Assembly (NCBI RefSeq): GCF_022539505.1
Contig: NC_061512.1
Coordinates: 249,504,510 to 249,568,509 of the forward strand
Source of the DNA: Lolium rigidum
Taxonomy: Eukaryota; Streptophyta; Magnoliopsida; Poales; Poaceae
Direction: 5' to 3'
DNA: 64,000 nucleotides
The notes beneath the pieces are model-generated. The model saw only the letters and a list, made by a program, of their open reading frames with translations, was not told the origin of the DNA and did no database searches. A program made the translations under genes and the position numbers. The stretch's first letter is position 1. Each line of letters opens with the position of its first letter. This document shows, one piece after another, positions 11,212-22,751 of the stretch.

Positions 11212-12433
11212 TGCTTAGATGGCAGAGTACCAAGCCGGTACTTGCCACACGAAGTAGCAGGCCAACCCACGGTAGCCGGCTAGCCAAATCAGCTACTACA
11301 GAGGCCAATAGGCCCCGCATTATAGAAGTCAACACTATGATGTTAGGCATGATGCACGACTGGCTGATGGCCGGGACTAGGCAACCCGCTGCCCGGGCAC
11401 ATCACCCCTCAAACATAAACATAGTCCCCCTCGAAAGGAAAGAATTACATAAATCATTCCTTGGGTCTCAGTGTGGTTACGTCTATCCTTTACCGAATTT
11501 ACTATATGTATCGTGTATCGCATTTACTTGCTTGTATTTTATCATATAAGAAAATTAATTCACATATTTTCATATCTAGATAATTTATCTTTTGTGTCAA
11601 GTCTAAATTAAAAAAGAATAAAATTTTAAGTAGCACCTATTCACCCCCCATCTCCCCTGTCTTTAGGTGCTCATAGATACTTTCAGCAGCGTCTATCGCG
11701 ATTCTGCCTGTATGCAACCGTTGCATGTAGCTCCATGGAAACTATTGATTCGAAAGTTACTCCGGTACTTGGCCCAAAATTGTTTTAAGAACCGTGTCAG
11801 AACCTAGCCCAAAATTGCTTTAAGAACCATGCCGGAAACTGATTAGAAGTGTTGTGGGCAAGGTTTTGGGTATCGGTATGAAAATAATCTTGGAGGGGAC
11901 CGAGATTTCCGATAACCATGGTTACCGGAGATAACCGGTCAAATACCGAACAAAATTCTTAAACAAAAATTGAATTTTAAACTATAATATATCTAAATAT
12001 AAAAAAATAACAAAATTCTCAAACAAATCGGTGGTTGCGACATGCGAGCTATCCCGCCACGCGTGGCACGTCGTGGCCTGTGTGTGTGGGCCGAACCGAG
12101 AACCGAACAGCTCAAGGGCGCTAGCTACGGAAAGAAAGTTGCGAGTACTGAGCTAGGACCATATGCATGCATGCATGCACGCGCGCACGCACACGCGCGT
12201 TTGGGCGAGCGGCCAATGGGGCGGCGACAGGCGAATGCATGCAGCGCGCGAGCGACGTAGCGACCGTCGGATGGGCGGTCGGTGGGTCGATCGGCCGGGC
12301 GATTAATGCGTGCCAGGTCCAGGTGACCACGGCCCTGGGGAGCAGGCCGTGCTTGCATGACGTGCCCGGTACCTCCTACGTCGCAGGCAGATGGATCCGA
12401 TTCTCTCCTCCCGCGAGCGCTCACATGCACCAA
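11212..12433. other. intergenic, no gene seen
   Basis: 11212-12030 is mixed to AT-rich. 11880-11965 has a run of CCGGTTATC-like repeats (ACCATGGTTACCGGAGATAA) that may be part of an old DNA transposon. 12040-12420 is GC-richer with CATGCATGCATG runs. No coding sequence is supported. Confidence 0.4.
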
Positions 12434-12448
12434 AAGATGGATCGATCT

Positions 12449-13353
12449 TTTTTTTTTTGAGAGCAACCATATATTTCATTAATCGAACACCAAGTTACAT
12501 GAAACAACACATGTGGAAACTAAAAGACAAACCGGGATAAAATGATTATCCTGAATTTGCAGATAAAAACCTAAAAGATCGAGAAATACAAAACGATCTC
12601 TAGGATTTCCTGCAACCACCGTAGCCAGCGGCCGCCGTCCAATTCCAACGCCGCCGAGACGAACGCAAGAAGAGACGCCGAACCTCCACCGTTGCAAGAT
12701 CCAAAAAAGCACCATCGCCAACGAGGCTTTGTGAGTCGATGAACAGGGCCTGCTGCGCAGCGGCGAGGCACATGTCAGTCGTGGCACGTCGACCGGGGGA
12801 CGTCCCCGTCTTGTCTTGGACCAAGATACGCCGCTTCCCATCGACGAAGTCGGAGAAGAACGACATAACCACCACCTCGGACCATCATCTTCGCTCCGAG
12901 AAGAACCACCTCGCCTCGGCCCCCGGCGCCGTCGTGGACAACGACAAACGCCAGGTGACACGTCGAGAAACAGATCTCGCGGCATCTCGAAGAACGGCGA
13001 AAGACCAAGCCGCCGACCCGAAAGATCGACAAGCACACGTTGCCAACAACTCCGAGACGCCGCCGTGAAGGTCGCCGCCGATGTGGGAGTGGAGTTGTAG
13101 CAGATTTATTCGCCGGGCGCCGCTCCCACCACCGCAACGACGCACCATGGGAGACAAAACCAACCCTAACTACTAGGCCAGAACGGAGGAACGAGGTTCC
13201 CCCTCCCTCATGCCGCCGCCAGAGCGGCAAGCGGAGGGAGAGGAAACCAGGCCCAACGCCCTGGCCGGAGATTGGGGAGATTGGATCCTCTGCCGCCGCC
13301 TCTCACGAGCGGAGAGGAAAAACGGTTGTCAAGTTCTGGCCGTAGATGAATTC
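12449..13353 (-). mobile_element. LINE-type (non-LTR) retroposon, 5'-truncated or non-autonomous, 905 bp
   Basis: A T-run at 12449 is the poly(A) tail of a minus-strand insert whose 3' end reads ...GGTTGCTCTCAAAA. An exact 15-bp duplication, aagatggatcgatct, flanks it (12434-12448 and 13354-13368), as expected for target-primed reverse transcription. The interior is GC-rich on the 5' side and AT-rich near the tail. A 185-codon minus-strand open frame (12479-13036) exists, but I see no endonuclease or reverse transcriptase motif, so I do not treat it as a gene. It could be a non-autonomous family mobilised by an L1-like LINE. Confidence 0.85.
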
Positions 13354-13368
13354 AAGATGGATCGATCT

Positions 13369-14821
13369 CGTGCAGCTAGCTACGGAGTGGTGGATCGTCT
13401 ACCAGATTACGAGAGTGACGCGGCGTCTAACACATGCACGTACGCGAGCGCGCATGCACACGCCCGGCTGTTTGCACATGGTGGTGGCCTGATCGACTTG
13501 GACACCCTGTAACGCTTGCGAAGGAGGTCCCTGATCCAACATACGTAGTACGTACGTACCGTGTACCACTTGCTACGTACCGGATTCTCTTCCATCCATA
13601 TCGAGTTCGAGTTGGATGAACAAACGACGTACAGGTACAGCTCGCCATTCGTAGCTGCACGCTGGCCTAGCTCCTAACAGATAGCAGTACACAGGAGTGA
13701 GTAACTCTAAAGCAGCTTGTCTAACCAATAATGAGCAGGCCAGGCACTCAGGCAGGCAGCCGGGTGCGATGGCATCAATATATGCGACACAGGCCCGCAC
13801 GAACGGCTGCCCTCCTCTACCCCCTTGCGTGTCGGCATTTCCCGCGCCGACCGTGCCGCAGGGGACGGGGCACACGTACGGCCTTCAACCTTGCGCCCGC
13901 GACCCATGAAACTTTCCTGCCATGGCTTCCCCCACACGCGCACGCGACCCATCATCAACTAACTATACTTGATTTACCAAAACAATCTAGCTACGGCAGA
14001 TCTATCTCTCCCTCTCCCTCCATCGCGGCCGGCCAGCCACCAACCGGCGAGGCGAAGCGAGCACACAGTGGCCGCGAGGGACCATGACACACGACGCATC
14101 ACTGGCGGTGGTTACGTTACAAACACACGATCGACGGGGGTTGCTTGCTTTGTTAATGGCGTTCGCATCTAACTGAACAAAGCTACCTGTGGCTGATTAG
14201 GGCGGCACTGTTGGCTAAAGGAGGCAGCTCACCAGCCGTGTCCCCGTGTCGTGTCGTGTCGTGTGCTCGTGTCCTCTCCTGGGGGAGATCCAGGAGCACC
14301 AAGTGATTTGACCGGGAGCCGTGTCGCCTGCTTCCCCGCCCGCCATGCTAAGCTACCTTCATCGATCCTTGTATATATGCCAGGGACCGTCGTCCGCCCC
14401 GCCGGGTCTCCCCTCCCACAGCTTGATGTTGTATGCGTACCATACATGCAAATGACCCACGATCCATCCACCAAGAGTGTATGCATGTACATAAGTACAT
14501 TCATGCATGCATGGATTTCACCATATACACGCATAACCTGTCAGGTCCGTTAGCTCCCTCCTGATTTCTTAAATTACTAGTTTTGTTGGATTAACTTTGT
14601 GAGCTTCCAAATTTTAGGTACGACTGCAGTTCTATTCCTCCGTGTAGAGACGGGCGGTGCTAAGGTTGCACAATTGGTCGACAGTTGTGAACACATCGTT
14701 GTTTGCGTCCTCCTCCTCCTTCGCGGGGTGGACGAGCCACCGTAGACGCGCAACAGGGAGGACCCTGGCCGGCGTGGCCCACGGGCCAGCTAGACATGAC
14801 GGCCAACCCAATCGCGTCGTT
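13369..14821. other. intergenic, no gene seen
   Basis: Moderately GC-rich, with many ACGT-core and CATGCATG runs (for example 13437-13460, 13544-13580 and 14482-14515). Several short open frames occur on both strands without family resemblance. It may be old promoter or 5'-flank DNA, but nothing decides that. Confidence 0.4.
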
Positions 14822-15124
14822 CTTCACTAGTAGAAAACATGTCTTTGGTCTCGGCCATGTCCTTGGCCGGGACCCAAGGTCTGGCCACGTCGCCTTGTAA
14901 ACGCTACAGCATACGGCACCTATAGGTTTCGGCTCGTTAGGACCCAAACGTCCCGGCTCGTATCCCAAACCGGGACAAAGGGGTTTTGCGGCACGCGGCG
15001 CCTGCAGTACCCCCTTTAGTCCCGGCGCGTATCCCAAACTAGGACTTAAAGTCAAACGCTTCGGTTCCCGCAGAAGCCGGTCGCGCGTCGCCATTACTGT
15101 CCAGCGTCGAAATCGAGCATCGGT

Positions 15125-15954
15125 GTGGAATCCGAGCTGCCGGCGCCGGCGCGGCCAGCCACGGGAATTGATCACCGGTGGCTGGCCCTGTTCATCTTCC
15201 TCTTCCAATGTTTTATATGCTCCACCATTCTTCACCATTGCCACACACTCTCTCTCTATCCTCCTCTCCTCATCCACCATTGCAAAAGCTCTCTCCCCTC
15301 TTCGTCGATAGAGCACCTCGTGCGTGACCCGGCTCTTCGGACTCGGGTGTACAACCTCAAGGCCGAAGGGATGGCGTTCAAGGCCACGGTCGTGCTCTGT
15401 GCAAGAAGGGTGGAGACGTGGATCCGCGGTGTGAAGAGGGACTTTCTCTACGCCGCAACGACCAAGTGCGTCAGCTTGGACTGCGAGTTCACCGACCCTC
15501 GCGTGAGTAATCAGCGCGCCGCCGTCCTTCAACTCTTGGTGGCGTCCGAGACGTTGGTGTTCCAGATTATTCATGCTGATGAAGTGCCACAAGTACTCAA
15601 GGATTTCTTGCAGGACGGAAACATCAGATTCTGCGGCGCCGCTATTGGCAATGATGTGAAAATGCTAAGTCTCTACGGCATTCATATCACTTCTGCGTAC
15701 AACCTCAGAAGGTAGTCCCGAACCTCACCAACAAGCCCATTCCGAGTCTATATGATTTGGCAAACTATACCATTGGGACAAACCTTGAGAAGAAGAAGAA
15801 GTACAAGAAGAAGAAGATGGACGTCGCCATGCAAGAAAAAGAAGATGAGCTCATTTTTGGATGGGCCAATTATCCATTGAGCTACGAGCAAGTGCACGAT
15901 GCAACTCTAGACGCTCACCTGGCTTCGAGATTGCTAGGAGGAATTGGGTGCTAG
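15125..15954 (+). pseudogene. 3'-5' exonuclease-domain protein (DEDD/Werner-exonuclease-like), captured, one frameshift
   Basis: The protein resembles the small plant proteins with a single RNase D/WRN-type 3'-5' exonuclease domain, which cut nucleic acid from the 3' end using two metal ions. The motif order fits. Exo I is VSLDCEFTDPR at about 15469-15501 (D and E). Then come LQLLVASETLVFQIIHADEV, Exo II AAIGNDVKML at about 15640-15669 (D), and Exo III YEQVHDATLDAH at about 15880-15915 (Y and final D). All four acidic ligand positions appear to be kept. One frame break at about 15705-15712, beside a CAG, separates Exo II from the C-terminal part (PNLTNKPIPSLYDLANYTIG), which ends at 15954. 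The first 80 codons from ATG 15125 do not look conserved; ATG 15371 is an alternative start. Lying inside a CACTA element, it is a transduplicated host gene or an element passenger. Confidence 0.75.
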
Positions 15955-16021
15955 TTGGCTACAATAGCCATGTTGATCATGTCAATATTTAGAGATGATG
16001 AGTAGTGGTGGTCTTCTATAT

Positions 16022-16228
16022 TTGTATGAACTATGAATCATTCAGTATATATGAACTATGTGTCTTTCAATATATATGAACTATGTGTGTTTCATATATA
16101 TGAACTATGTGTCTTTCAATATATATGAACTATATGTGTCTTTCAATATATATGAACTATATGTCTTTCATATATATGAACTATATGTGTCTTTCAATAT
16201 ATATGAACTATGTGTCTTTCAATATATT
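16022..16228. repeat. minisatellite, ~25-28-bp unit, about 8 copies
   Basis: A unit of the form tatatatgaactatgtgtctt recurs in tandem just downstream of the exonuclease pseudogene. Small length changes (caatatatat versus catatatat, and an extra tg) give a 20-28-bp period. It creates an artificial Tyr/Met-rich open frame. It lies within the CACTA element. Confidence 0.85.
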
Positions 16229-16269
16229 CACTCCATGCCGCCTCCTCCACGTCCACATTATATGAATCA

Positions 16270-16753
16270 TATATTATTTGTCCAATTCTGGTTTATAGAT
16301 TTCAAGATATTAATTATTTGGCCATATTATATGAATAATGAATATATTGTTTGATATTATTAATAATAAATGAATAAATAATAATTATTTCATATTCAAA
16401 TCACTAACATTTTCCTAATAATAAATCATATATTATTTTTCCAATTGCGGTTTATAGATTTCAAGATATTAATTATTTGGCCATATTATATGAATAATAC
16501 ATATATTATTTGATAATAATAATAATAAAGGAATAAAACCATAGTTATTTCACATTCAAATCACTCACATTTTTTAATAATAAAGCATATATTATTTGTC
16601 CAATTCCGGTTTATAGATTTCAAGATATTAATTATTTGGCCATATTATATAAATAATGCATATATTATTCGATAATAATAATAAATGAATAAATACATAA
16701 TTATTTCATATTCAAATCACTCACATTTTTCTAATAATAAAGCATATATTATT
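16270..16753. repeat. ~158-bp tandem array, left part (3 units)
   Basis: Units start with TCCAATTCCGGTTTATAGAT-like text at about 16281, 16440 and 16600. Each continues through TTAATTATTTGGCCATATTA, a variable (AAT)n run, and CATTTTTCTAATAATAAA. The array is cut at 16753 by the Mutator element and resumes at 21830. Confidence 0.88.
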
Positions 16754-16850
16754 GGGATTTCTATTTTCGTGCCCTCGGTTCCTTAGTTGTACTCAGTTTT
16801 CCCCAGCTCCTTAGTTTTTCCTCAGTTTTACCCAAACCTTTGTCTGAAAC
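16754..16850 (+). repeat. left terminal inverted repeat of the Mutator element
   Basis: About 97 bp pairing with 21733-21829 with few mismatches. It holds alternating CTCAGTTTT and CCTTAGTT motifs (16790-16833). Confidence 0.9.
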
Positions 16851-18220
16851 CATCACACGTGATGTAACGGCCGGTTGCCCGACGGTTGACCGTTATCTTC
16901 GACTAGTGGGGCCACGTAGAGCCCGCAAAGACACGTCGGACCATCCATCTTTGTTTGACCGTAAGCATCGCTGTATCCACGACCAAAACGCGAATGAGTG
17001 GGGCTTCGGTATATCGAATGACAAGTGGGGCCATGACGCTGATACAAGGGGCAATACACGGGTAGGATTAGATTTTTAAATGGAGCTCTACGACGATGGC
17101 ACGGAGGAGGTGGCATGCGGGGTGCCGAGATGAGATCGACGTCCACAATGAGCTGCATGAGGCGAGACCAGACGCATTAGATAGATATGAACTAGACGCG
17201 TTTAACCATGCAAAGAAGAGAAGAAATGGTCGACGACATCGAAGACTACGTCAAAACTTTGGTCGGCCGTGTCGGACACGAACACGAGCAATGTAGAGAA
17301 AACTAGTGTCTCTCCTTTCACGGCGTGTATAGGTGGGTGCTAGGAGAGTGTGGTGGCGAAGGAAAGACCTCGCGGCGGTGCAGTGGCGTCCAGCATAGCG
17401 GGTCGGCGTGGCCGTGCCCACGGCGGCGTGCATGCATGTTCGGCATTGGCATCGGCATGTACGTTCGGCATTGGCCTCGGCGGTATCTACGGTGTGTTAG
17501 TGATCGAATGAGGGGACGGGATTGAGGGTGCATCCCGACGTTGACCCTAGCGGTGGCGGCGAGCATAGCCGTTCGACCATGCCGATATCGGCATCGGCAT
17601 CGTTTGGAGGGCTGTGGTGCTCGAATCAAGTTGGGATTTGTTTCTCGTAGGCCAAAATGAATTTGAAACAAGTTTCATGTTGAAGGTTAGGTAACGAAAG
17701 TTTGTAACTATCCCAAAATTATACTAGCGCCATGGTGAGGTTCTTTTTGATAGAGCTATACGGTTGGGCAAACTTTTTTGACACTTTTTAGATAGGGTTC
17801 CTTGTTGTTACACGTATGGCATCATGTATGGAAAATTTGTGGTCATTTGGAGATGTTCGAAAAAATCACTTTGCTTAAGCGCATGCCGTTTCGTCTCGCT
17901 GAAACCAGCTTTTCTAACAAGGTGATTTTTTCTACCTTCTCTAAATAACCTCAAATTTCATACAGCTGATCTTCTATACATAGATAGATAGATTGTTTCG
18001 TTTTTACATTTTTCGAACTTTTTATTTCCCTTTATAATACCCAATTGATTTTCGAGGTCAAAACCTCGAAAAACAGCATCATGTATGGCATCATTTCACC
18101 CTAAATTTCAAATTTTCTGAAACTTTCCCTTTTAGATATTCCTTGTTGTTATAGGTATGCCATCATGTATGCCAAACTTGGTTAGGTCTCACTGAAACCA
18201 GCTTTTGTAACAAATTAGGT

Positions 18221-18800
18221 GATGGTTTATCATTTTTTTGCGTGAAAAGTAATGGCAACAACAAATCGGTGATGGTTTATCATTTTTTTGCGTGAAAAGT
18301 AATGGCTACAACAAATTGTTGATGGTTTATCATTTTTTTGCGTGAAAAGTAATGGCAACAACAAATCGGTGATGGTTTATCATTTTTTTGCGTGAAAAGT
18401 AATGGCTACAACAAATTGTTGATGGTTTATCATTTTTTTGCGTGAAAAGTAATGGCAACAACAAATCGGTGATGGTTTATCATTTTTTTTTGCGTGAAAA
18501 GTAATGGCAACAACAAATCGGTGATGGTTTATCATTTTTTTGCGTGAAAAGTAATGGCTACAACAAATTGTTGATGGTTTATCATTTTTTTGCGTGAAAA
18601 GTAATGGCAACAACAAATCGGTGATGGTTTATCATTTTTTTTGCGTGAAAAGTAATGGCTACAACAAATTGTTGATGGTTTATCATTTTTTTGCGTGAAA
18701 AGTAATGGCAACAACAAATCGGTGATGGTTTATCATTTTTTTGCGTGAAAAGTAATGGCTACAACAAATTGTTGATGGTTTATCATTTTTTGCGTGAAAA
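18221..18800. repeat. 50-bp tandem repeat with alternating A/B monomers, about 11-12 copies
   Basis: GATGGTTTATCATTTTTTTG recurs at 18221, 18271, 18321, 18371, 18421, 18471 and onward. Two monomer types alternate: one with GGCAACAACAAATCGG, the other with GGCTACAACAAATTGTT. This gives a 100-bp higher-order unit. Small length changes in the T-run occur from 18481. It lies inside the Mutator element and encodes nothing; the minus-strand open frames through it are artefacts of the repeat. Confidence 0.93.
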
Positions 18801-19028
18801 GTAACGCCTAAAATAGTTTATAATTTTTAGCGCGTGAAAAATAATACTGAAAAACCGCCCTTCAGCATACTTAGAGGGTGGAAGCTAATTAACCGCCAAC
18901 GAGAGAGAGAGGGGGTTATCCTGCCCGTTCCCTATATCATACGATCAACGGTCGGCGGGCACGATCCGCGTGACATGGGCTAGACCAATCGGGCGATGAT
19001 GCACGTCTGCGAGAATTTGTGAAGAGAG

Positions 19029-19560
19029 AGGGCAAAGCTGAGTACTATCAAGAAACCAAGGGCACCTGAGTAGTAAACGAGACTAAGGGATTCAAATTTG
19101 AGATTTGAAAAATGGAAAATGTGTGTTTTGTACAATGAAACCCATCTTGGCCTACCTCAAACTATTTGTAATACCAATATACATCTGTGTGAGAATTGTG
19201 GCCTCATTTAGACAAAGTATGATTTGGGGGAAGCTGTTTTGGGAAGGGCTTGTTGTGGAAAACCATGCACCTTCATAGCTACTAGGTGATTTGAGAAGTG
19301 GCAATTTGTGGTAAAACTTGATTTATCTATGATTTATCTATGATTTGAGAAGTGGCAATTTGTGGTAAAGACTCCATGAGTAAGTGCCACTCTTTTTAGG
19401 ATTTTTTTGCACATTAAATGACTCATTTAACTAGTTAATCCCATTTGTTGACTCTCCGTTGACCAGCCACTTGAGGGTAAAACTGAGTATATTGCACTAG
19501 CCGATATTAGCACTCGAGGGGAAAATTGAGCACACAAAAAATGCTAGTATAAGACTCGAG
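19029..19560. repeat. internal relics of Mutator inverted ends
   Basis: 19029-19085 aligns with the inner strand of the right terminal repeat (CTGAGTACTATCAAGAAACC, then AAGGGCACCTGAGTAG). 19470-19530 aligns again (GAGGGTAAAACTGAGTATA, later GAGGGGAAAATTGAGCAC). Both are in the orientation of the 21733-21829 end and are much more diverged. They suggest that the element was built from older MULE ends. Confidence 0.55.
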
Positions 19561-19886
19561 GGTATACCCGAGTATATCTAAATTTCCGGGGTTAGACTCG
19601 AGGACACGTGCAATTGTTGACGCGTAGACGCGGGTCGCGGTGGAGAAGTCGAGACGTGCAATCGTGGACGCGTGTCGCGTTGCGAAGTCCAAGACGTGCG
19701 GACGTGCACCGGTGCACGCGTAGGACGCGGGTCGCATTAACCACCCCTCGCCTTTATAGACGCCTCCTCGCACTCTCTCTCGTCACTCTCACTCGCTCAC
19801 GCATCGCCAACTCTCTCACGTCCCATCATCTTCTCCAAAGCAAAAAACCCTCTCCCTCTCCCTCTTCCTCTTCCTCCGCCGTAGAG

Positions 19887-21072
19887 ATGGACAAGGAGAA
19901 TGCCAATCCCATCGTCGAGGTGGGCGCAAAGCGCGACGCCTCCATCTTCGGCGCCGTCCCTATACGGACGACGACGCCTCCGCCGCCGCCGCCGCCGCCG
20001 GTGCATCGGACGCTGCTGCCGCCGGTGGCAGTCAGATCCCGGCGGGATGGGTCGACCCCTACGACCCCGTGCCGTACGTCCCGCCCCCGAACCCCTACGA
20101 CACCTCCCCGGAGGACCCATGGAACGAGGTAACTACGGTTTGCTTCCTTTTTTGTTCCCCATTCCTTTTTGAACCCTATTTTTGCTGGTGTAGATGGATC
20201 TGTAGATGGATGAGTATTGGGCTAATATTTGCGCCGATTTTATTCCATTTTGTTTTGATCACTTCTTGATTTCGTTTAAGATTTGGGGTTCGGTTGTTCG
20301 GTTAATTTATGCAAGTAATATTGGATCTCAATCAGTTAATTTATGCAAGTAATGATGGGATCTCAATCAGTTATTTTATGCACTAATCAAAAGATATCAA
20401 CCGTTTAATTTTGCAAATAATCTCGAATGTGTTCAAGTTTAGATCTAGTTCAGATCTAGAATCTGTTTCTTTGCCTATGATGAATGGTTGGGCACAAATT
20501 TTTACGAGGAGGGTTCAGCGAACCATTGCTTGTGTACAAATCTGTTGTGCATGAGCTTTAGTTCGCTAACACCTTCCCTGTAGATATATAATCATGTCCA
20601 CTCTAGCCGAGGCTGACTGCTGTTTTCTTAACTTTGTTATCATGTACGTTAGTCATCGTTGCAACTCATTCACTAGTTTCTGTTTGATATGGATCAGATG
20701 TACGGCAGCGACGTCGGCGGCGACGAAGAGGAGGAGGACGTCAAGACTCGCCGAGTCCTGCGGAGGCCGCAGGTCGGCCGAGTACATCTCCTACTTCGCC
20801 AAGGAGGTGTACGGGTGCCCCTTCTGCACCGGGAGACTCGGCGCCACGGACTTCAACCGCCTCGTCACGCATGCGAGAACATCGGCAACACCTTCCCCAA
20901 CGTCGGCACGACGGTGAACGTCCACTCCTTCCGCGCCAAGCACGGGGCGCTCGGCATGCACCTCCGCAGCTTGCGGCGGGTGGAGATCTCCGCCGGCCGC
21001 ATGCCTCCGCTCAAGCCCAAGGCTCCCAAGGGGAGCAAGAGCAACAAGTGGAGGCAGAGCCGGATGGGGTAG
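19887..21072 (+). pseudogene. captured two-exon gene copy with an XS-type zinc-finger-like domain
   Basis: Exon 1 runs 19887-20128 (start MDKENANPIVEVGAKRDASI) and ends AACGAG|GTAACT. Exon 2 runs 20698-21072 after ATCAG, with a phase-0 junction (PEDPWNE then MYGSDVGGDEEEE). The C-terminal half has VYGCPFCTG, LGATDFNRLVTHAR, TTVNVHSFRAKHGALGMHL and ends KGSKSNKWRQSRMG. CPxC followed by His residues and FRAKHxALxxHL resembles the zf-XS domain that accompanies XS domains in SGS3-like RNA-silencing proteins. That is resemblance only; no XS domain follows. Frame changes occur near 19962, between 20780 and 20800, and near 20878, so this copy is broken unless those are sequence errors. It sits between Mutator ends as in Pack-MULEs. 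Confidence 0.6.
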
Positions 21073-21732
21073 GCGGAGTCCCCGGACGTGTCTGCTTCTT
21101 CTTCGCTGCCTCCTAGTTTGTTGTTGGGATCCCTTTGTTGTTAGCTAGGGATCCCTTGTTGTTATGTTAATATGATGGTCTTGTGAAGAACTCGTTACTA
21201 TGTTGGCTGCTGTGTATGCAGCCTATTATCTATCCATATTATCTAGGGATTATCTATCCCTAGTCTACTATATTTTGTTGGCCGTACTTAGTTTTCTTGA
21301 TTTACTATGATCTGTGAATTTATCGTACATTATCCTGGAGATTTGCTTCTAGATTTAACTACATACATATGGACCGGAGGGAGTACTAGATTTGCTGCCA
21401 TATTGGGCAAACAACGAGGGCCAAAAGGCACAAATAATTGAAGAAAGTCGAAATGCAAGCTTCTCTAGATTTTATACTAATTTGGTGAAAAGGACGAGAG
21501 AGAAAGAGGGGAAAAAGGTGCACTAAATAATGCCAATTTGGGGCCGAGAGAGACGAGAACCCGGCTCCCGCTCACGTGCAACCAAACGCTTCTCGTCCTG
21601 TCCCACGCGGTCCCTTTCTACCAGCCCCACGCGACGCGGGCCCACACGACGCGGCCCCACACGACGCGGCCCCACACGTGACAGAACGGTCAACTAAACG
21701 GGAATCCTGCCGTCCGAGTTGCTTCTGCGGGT

Positions 21733-21829
21733 TTCAGACAAACGTTTGGGGGTAAAACTGAGGAAAAACTAAGGAGCTGGGGAAAACTGAGTACAACTAA
21801 GGAACTGAGGGCACGAAAATAGAAATCCC
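21733..21829 (-). repeat. right terminal inverted repeat of the Mutator element
   Basis: Inverse partner of 16754-16850, ending AAATAGAAATCCC at 21829 directly before the 9-bp target duplication. Confidence 0.9.
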
Positions 21830-22650
21830 TATATTATTTGTCCAATTCCGGTTTATAGATTTTTAAGATATTAATTATTTGGCCATATTATATGAATAAT
21901 GTATATAATAATAATAATAATAAATGAATAAAAACATAATTATTTCATATTCAAATCACGCACATTTTGCTAATAATAAAGCATATATTTTTTGTCCAAT
22001 TCCGGATTATAGATTTCAAGATATTAATTATTTGGCCATATTATATGATTAATGCATATATTATTTGATAATAATAATAATAAATGAATAAAAACATAAT
22101 TATTTCATGTTCAAATCACTCATATTTTTCTAATAATAAAGCATATATTATTTGTCCAATTCCGGTTACAGATTTCAACATATTAATTACTTGGCCATAT
22201 TATATGAATAATGAATATATTATTTGATAATAATAATAATAAATGAATAAAAACATAATTATTTCATATTCAAATCTCCCACATTTTCTAATAATAAAGA
22301 ATATATTATTTGTCCAATTCCGGTTTATAGATTTCAATATATTAATTATTTGGCCATATTATATGAATAATGCATATATTATTTGATAATAATAATACTA
22401 ATAATAAATGAATAAAACATAATTATTTCATATTCAAATCACTCATATTTTTCTAATAATAAAGCATATATTATTTGTCCAATTCCGGTCTATAGATTTC
22501 AATATATTAATTATTTAGACATATTATATGAATAATGCATATATTATTTGATAATAATAATAAATGAATAAAAACATAATTATTTCATATTCAAATCACT
22601 CACATTTTTCTAATAATAAATCGTATATTATTTGTCTAATTCCGGTTTAC
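21830..22650. repeat. ~158-bp tandem array, right part (6 units)
   Basis: Continuation of the array at 16270-16753. Unit starts are near 21841, 21995, 22155, 22313, 22479 and 22635. The first nine bases (21830-21838) are the duplicated Mutator target. Confidence 0.88.
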
Positions 22651-22751
22651 ATATTGTTTTTGTTTTCAGAAAATACAGAAATATGACACCATGGTATAAG
22701 AGTTAATATGATTGATATGGTAGTATTTACAACAAGGTACAATCACATTCG

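Larger units (their letters stand above)
16754..21829 (+). mobile_element. Mutator-like element (Pack-MULE type), 5.08 kb, carrying an XS zinc-finger gene copy
   Basis: Long inverted ends start GGGATTTCTATTTTCGTGCC at 16754 and finish with the complement at 21829. Near-identity runs for about 95 bp, to GTCTGAAACC. The exact 9-bp duplication tatattatt (16745-16753 and 21830-21838) is the Mutator hallmark. No MURA transposase is visible. The interior holds a 50-bp dimeric tandem repeat (18221-18800), two internal degenerate copies of the inverted end (near 19029-19085 and 19470-19530), and a two-exon gene copy (19887-21072). It inserted into the tandem array of the CACTA element, so it is younger than that array. 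Confidence 0.92.

Noticed and set aside
12160..12200. CATGCATG runs as seed-specific RY promoter elements
   Set aside because: No gene lies downstream in either direction and the runs look like simple CATG repeats.
12479..13036. 185-codon minus-strand frame in the 905-bp retroposon
   Set aside because: No endonuclease, reverse transcriptase or RNA-binding motif; it runs into the 3' untranslated-like tail.
18221..18800. Regular 50-bp repeats that superficially resemble a CRISPR array
   Set aside because: The units are contiguous with no unique spacers, in a plant transposon; it is a tandem repeat.
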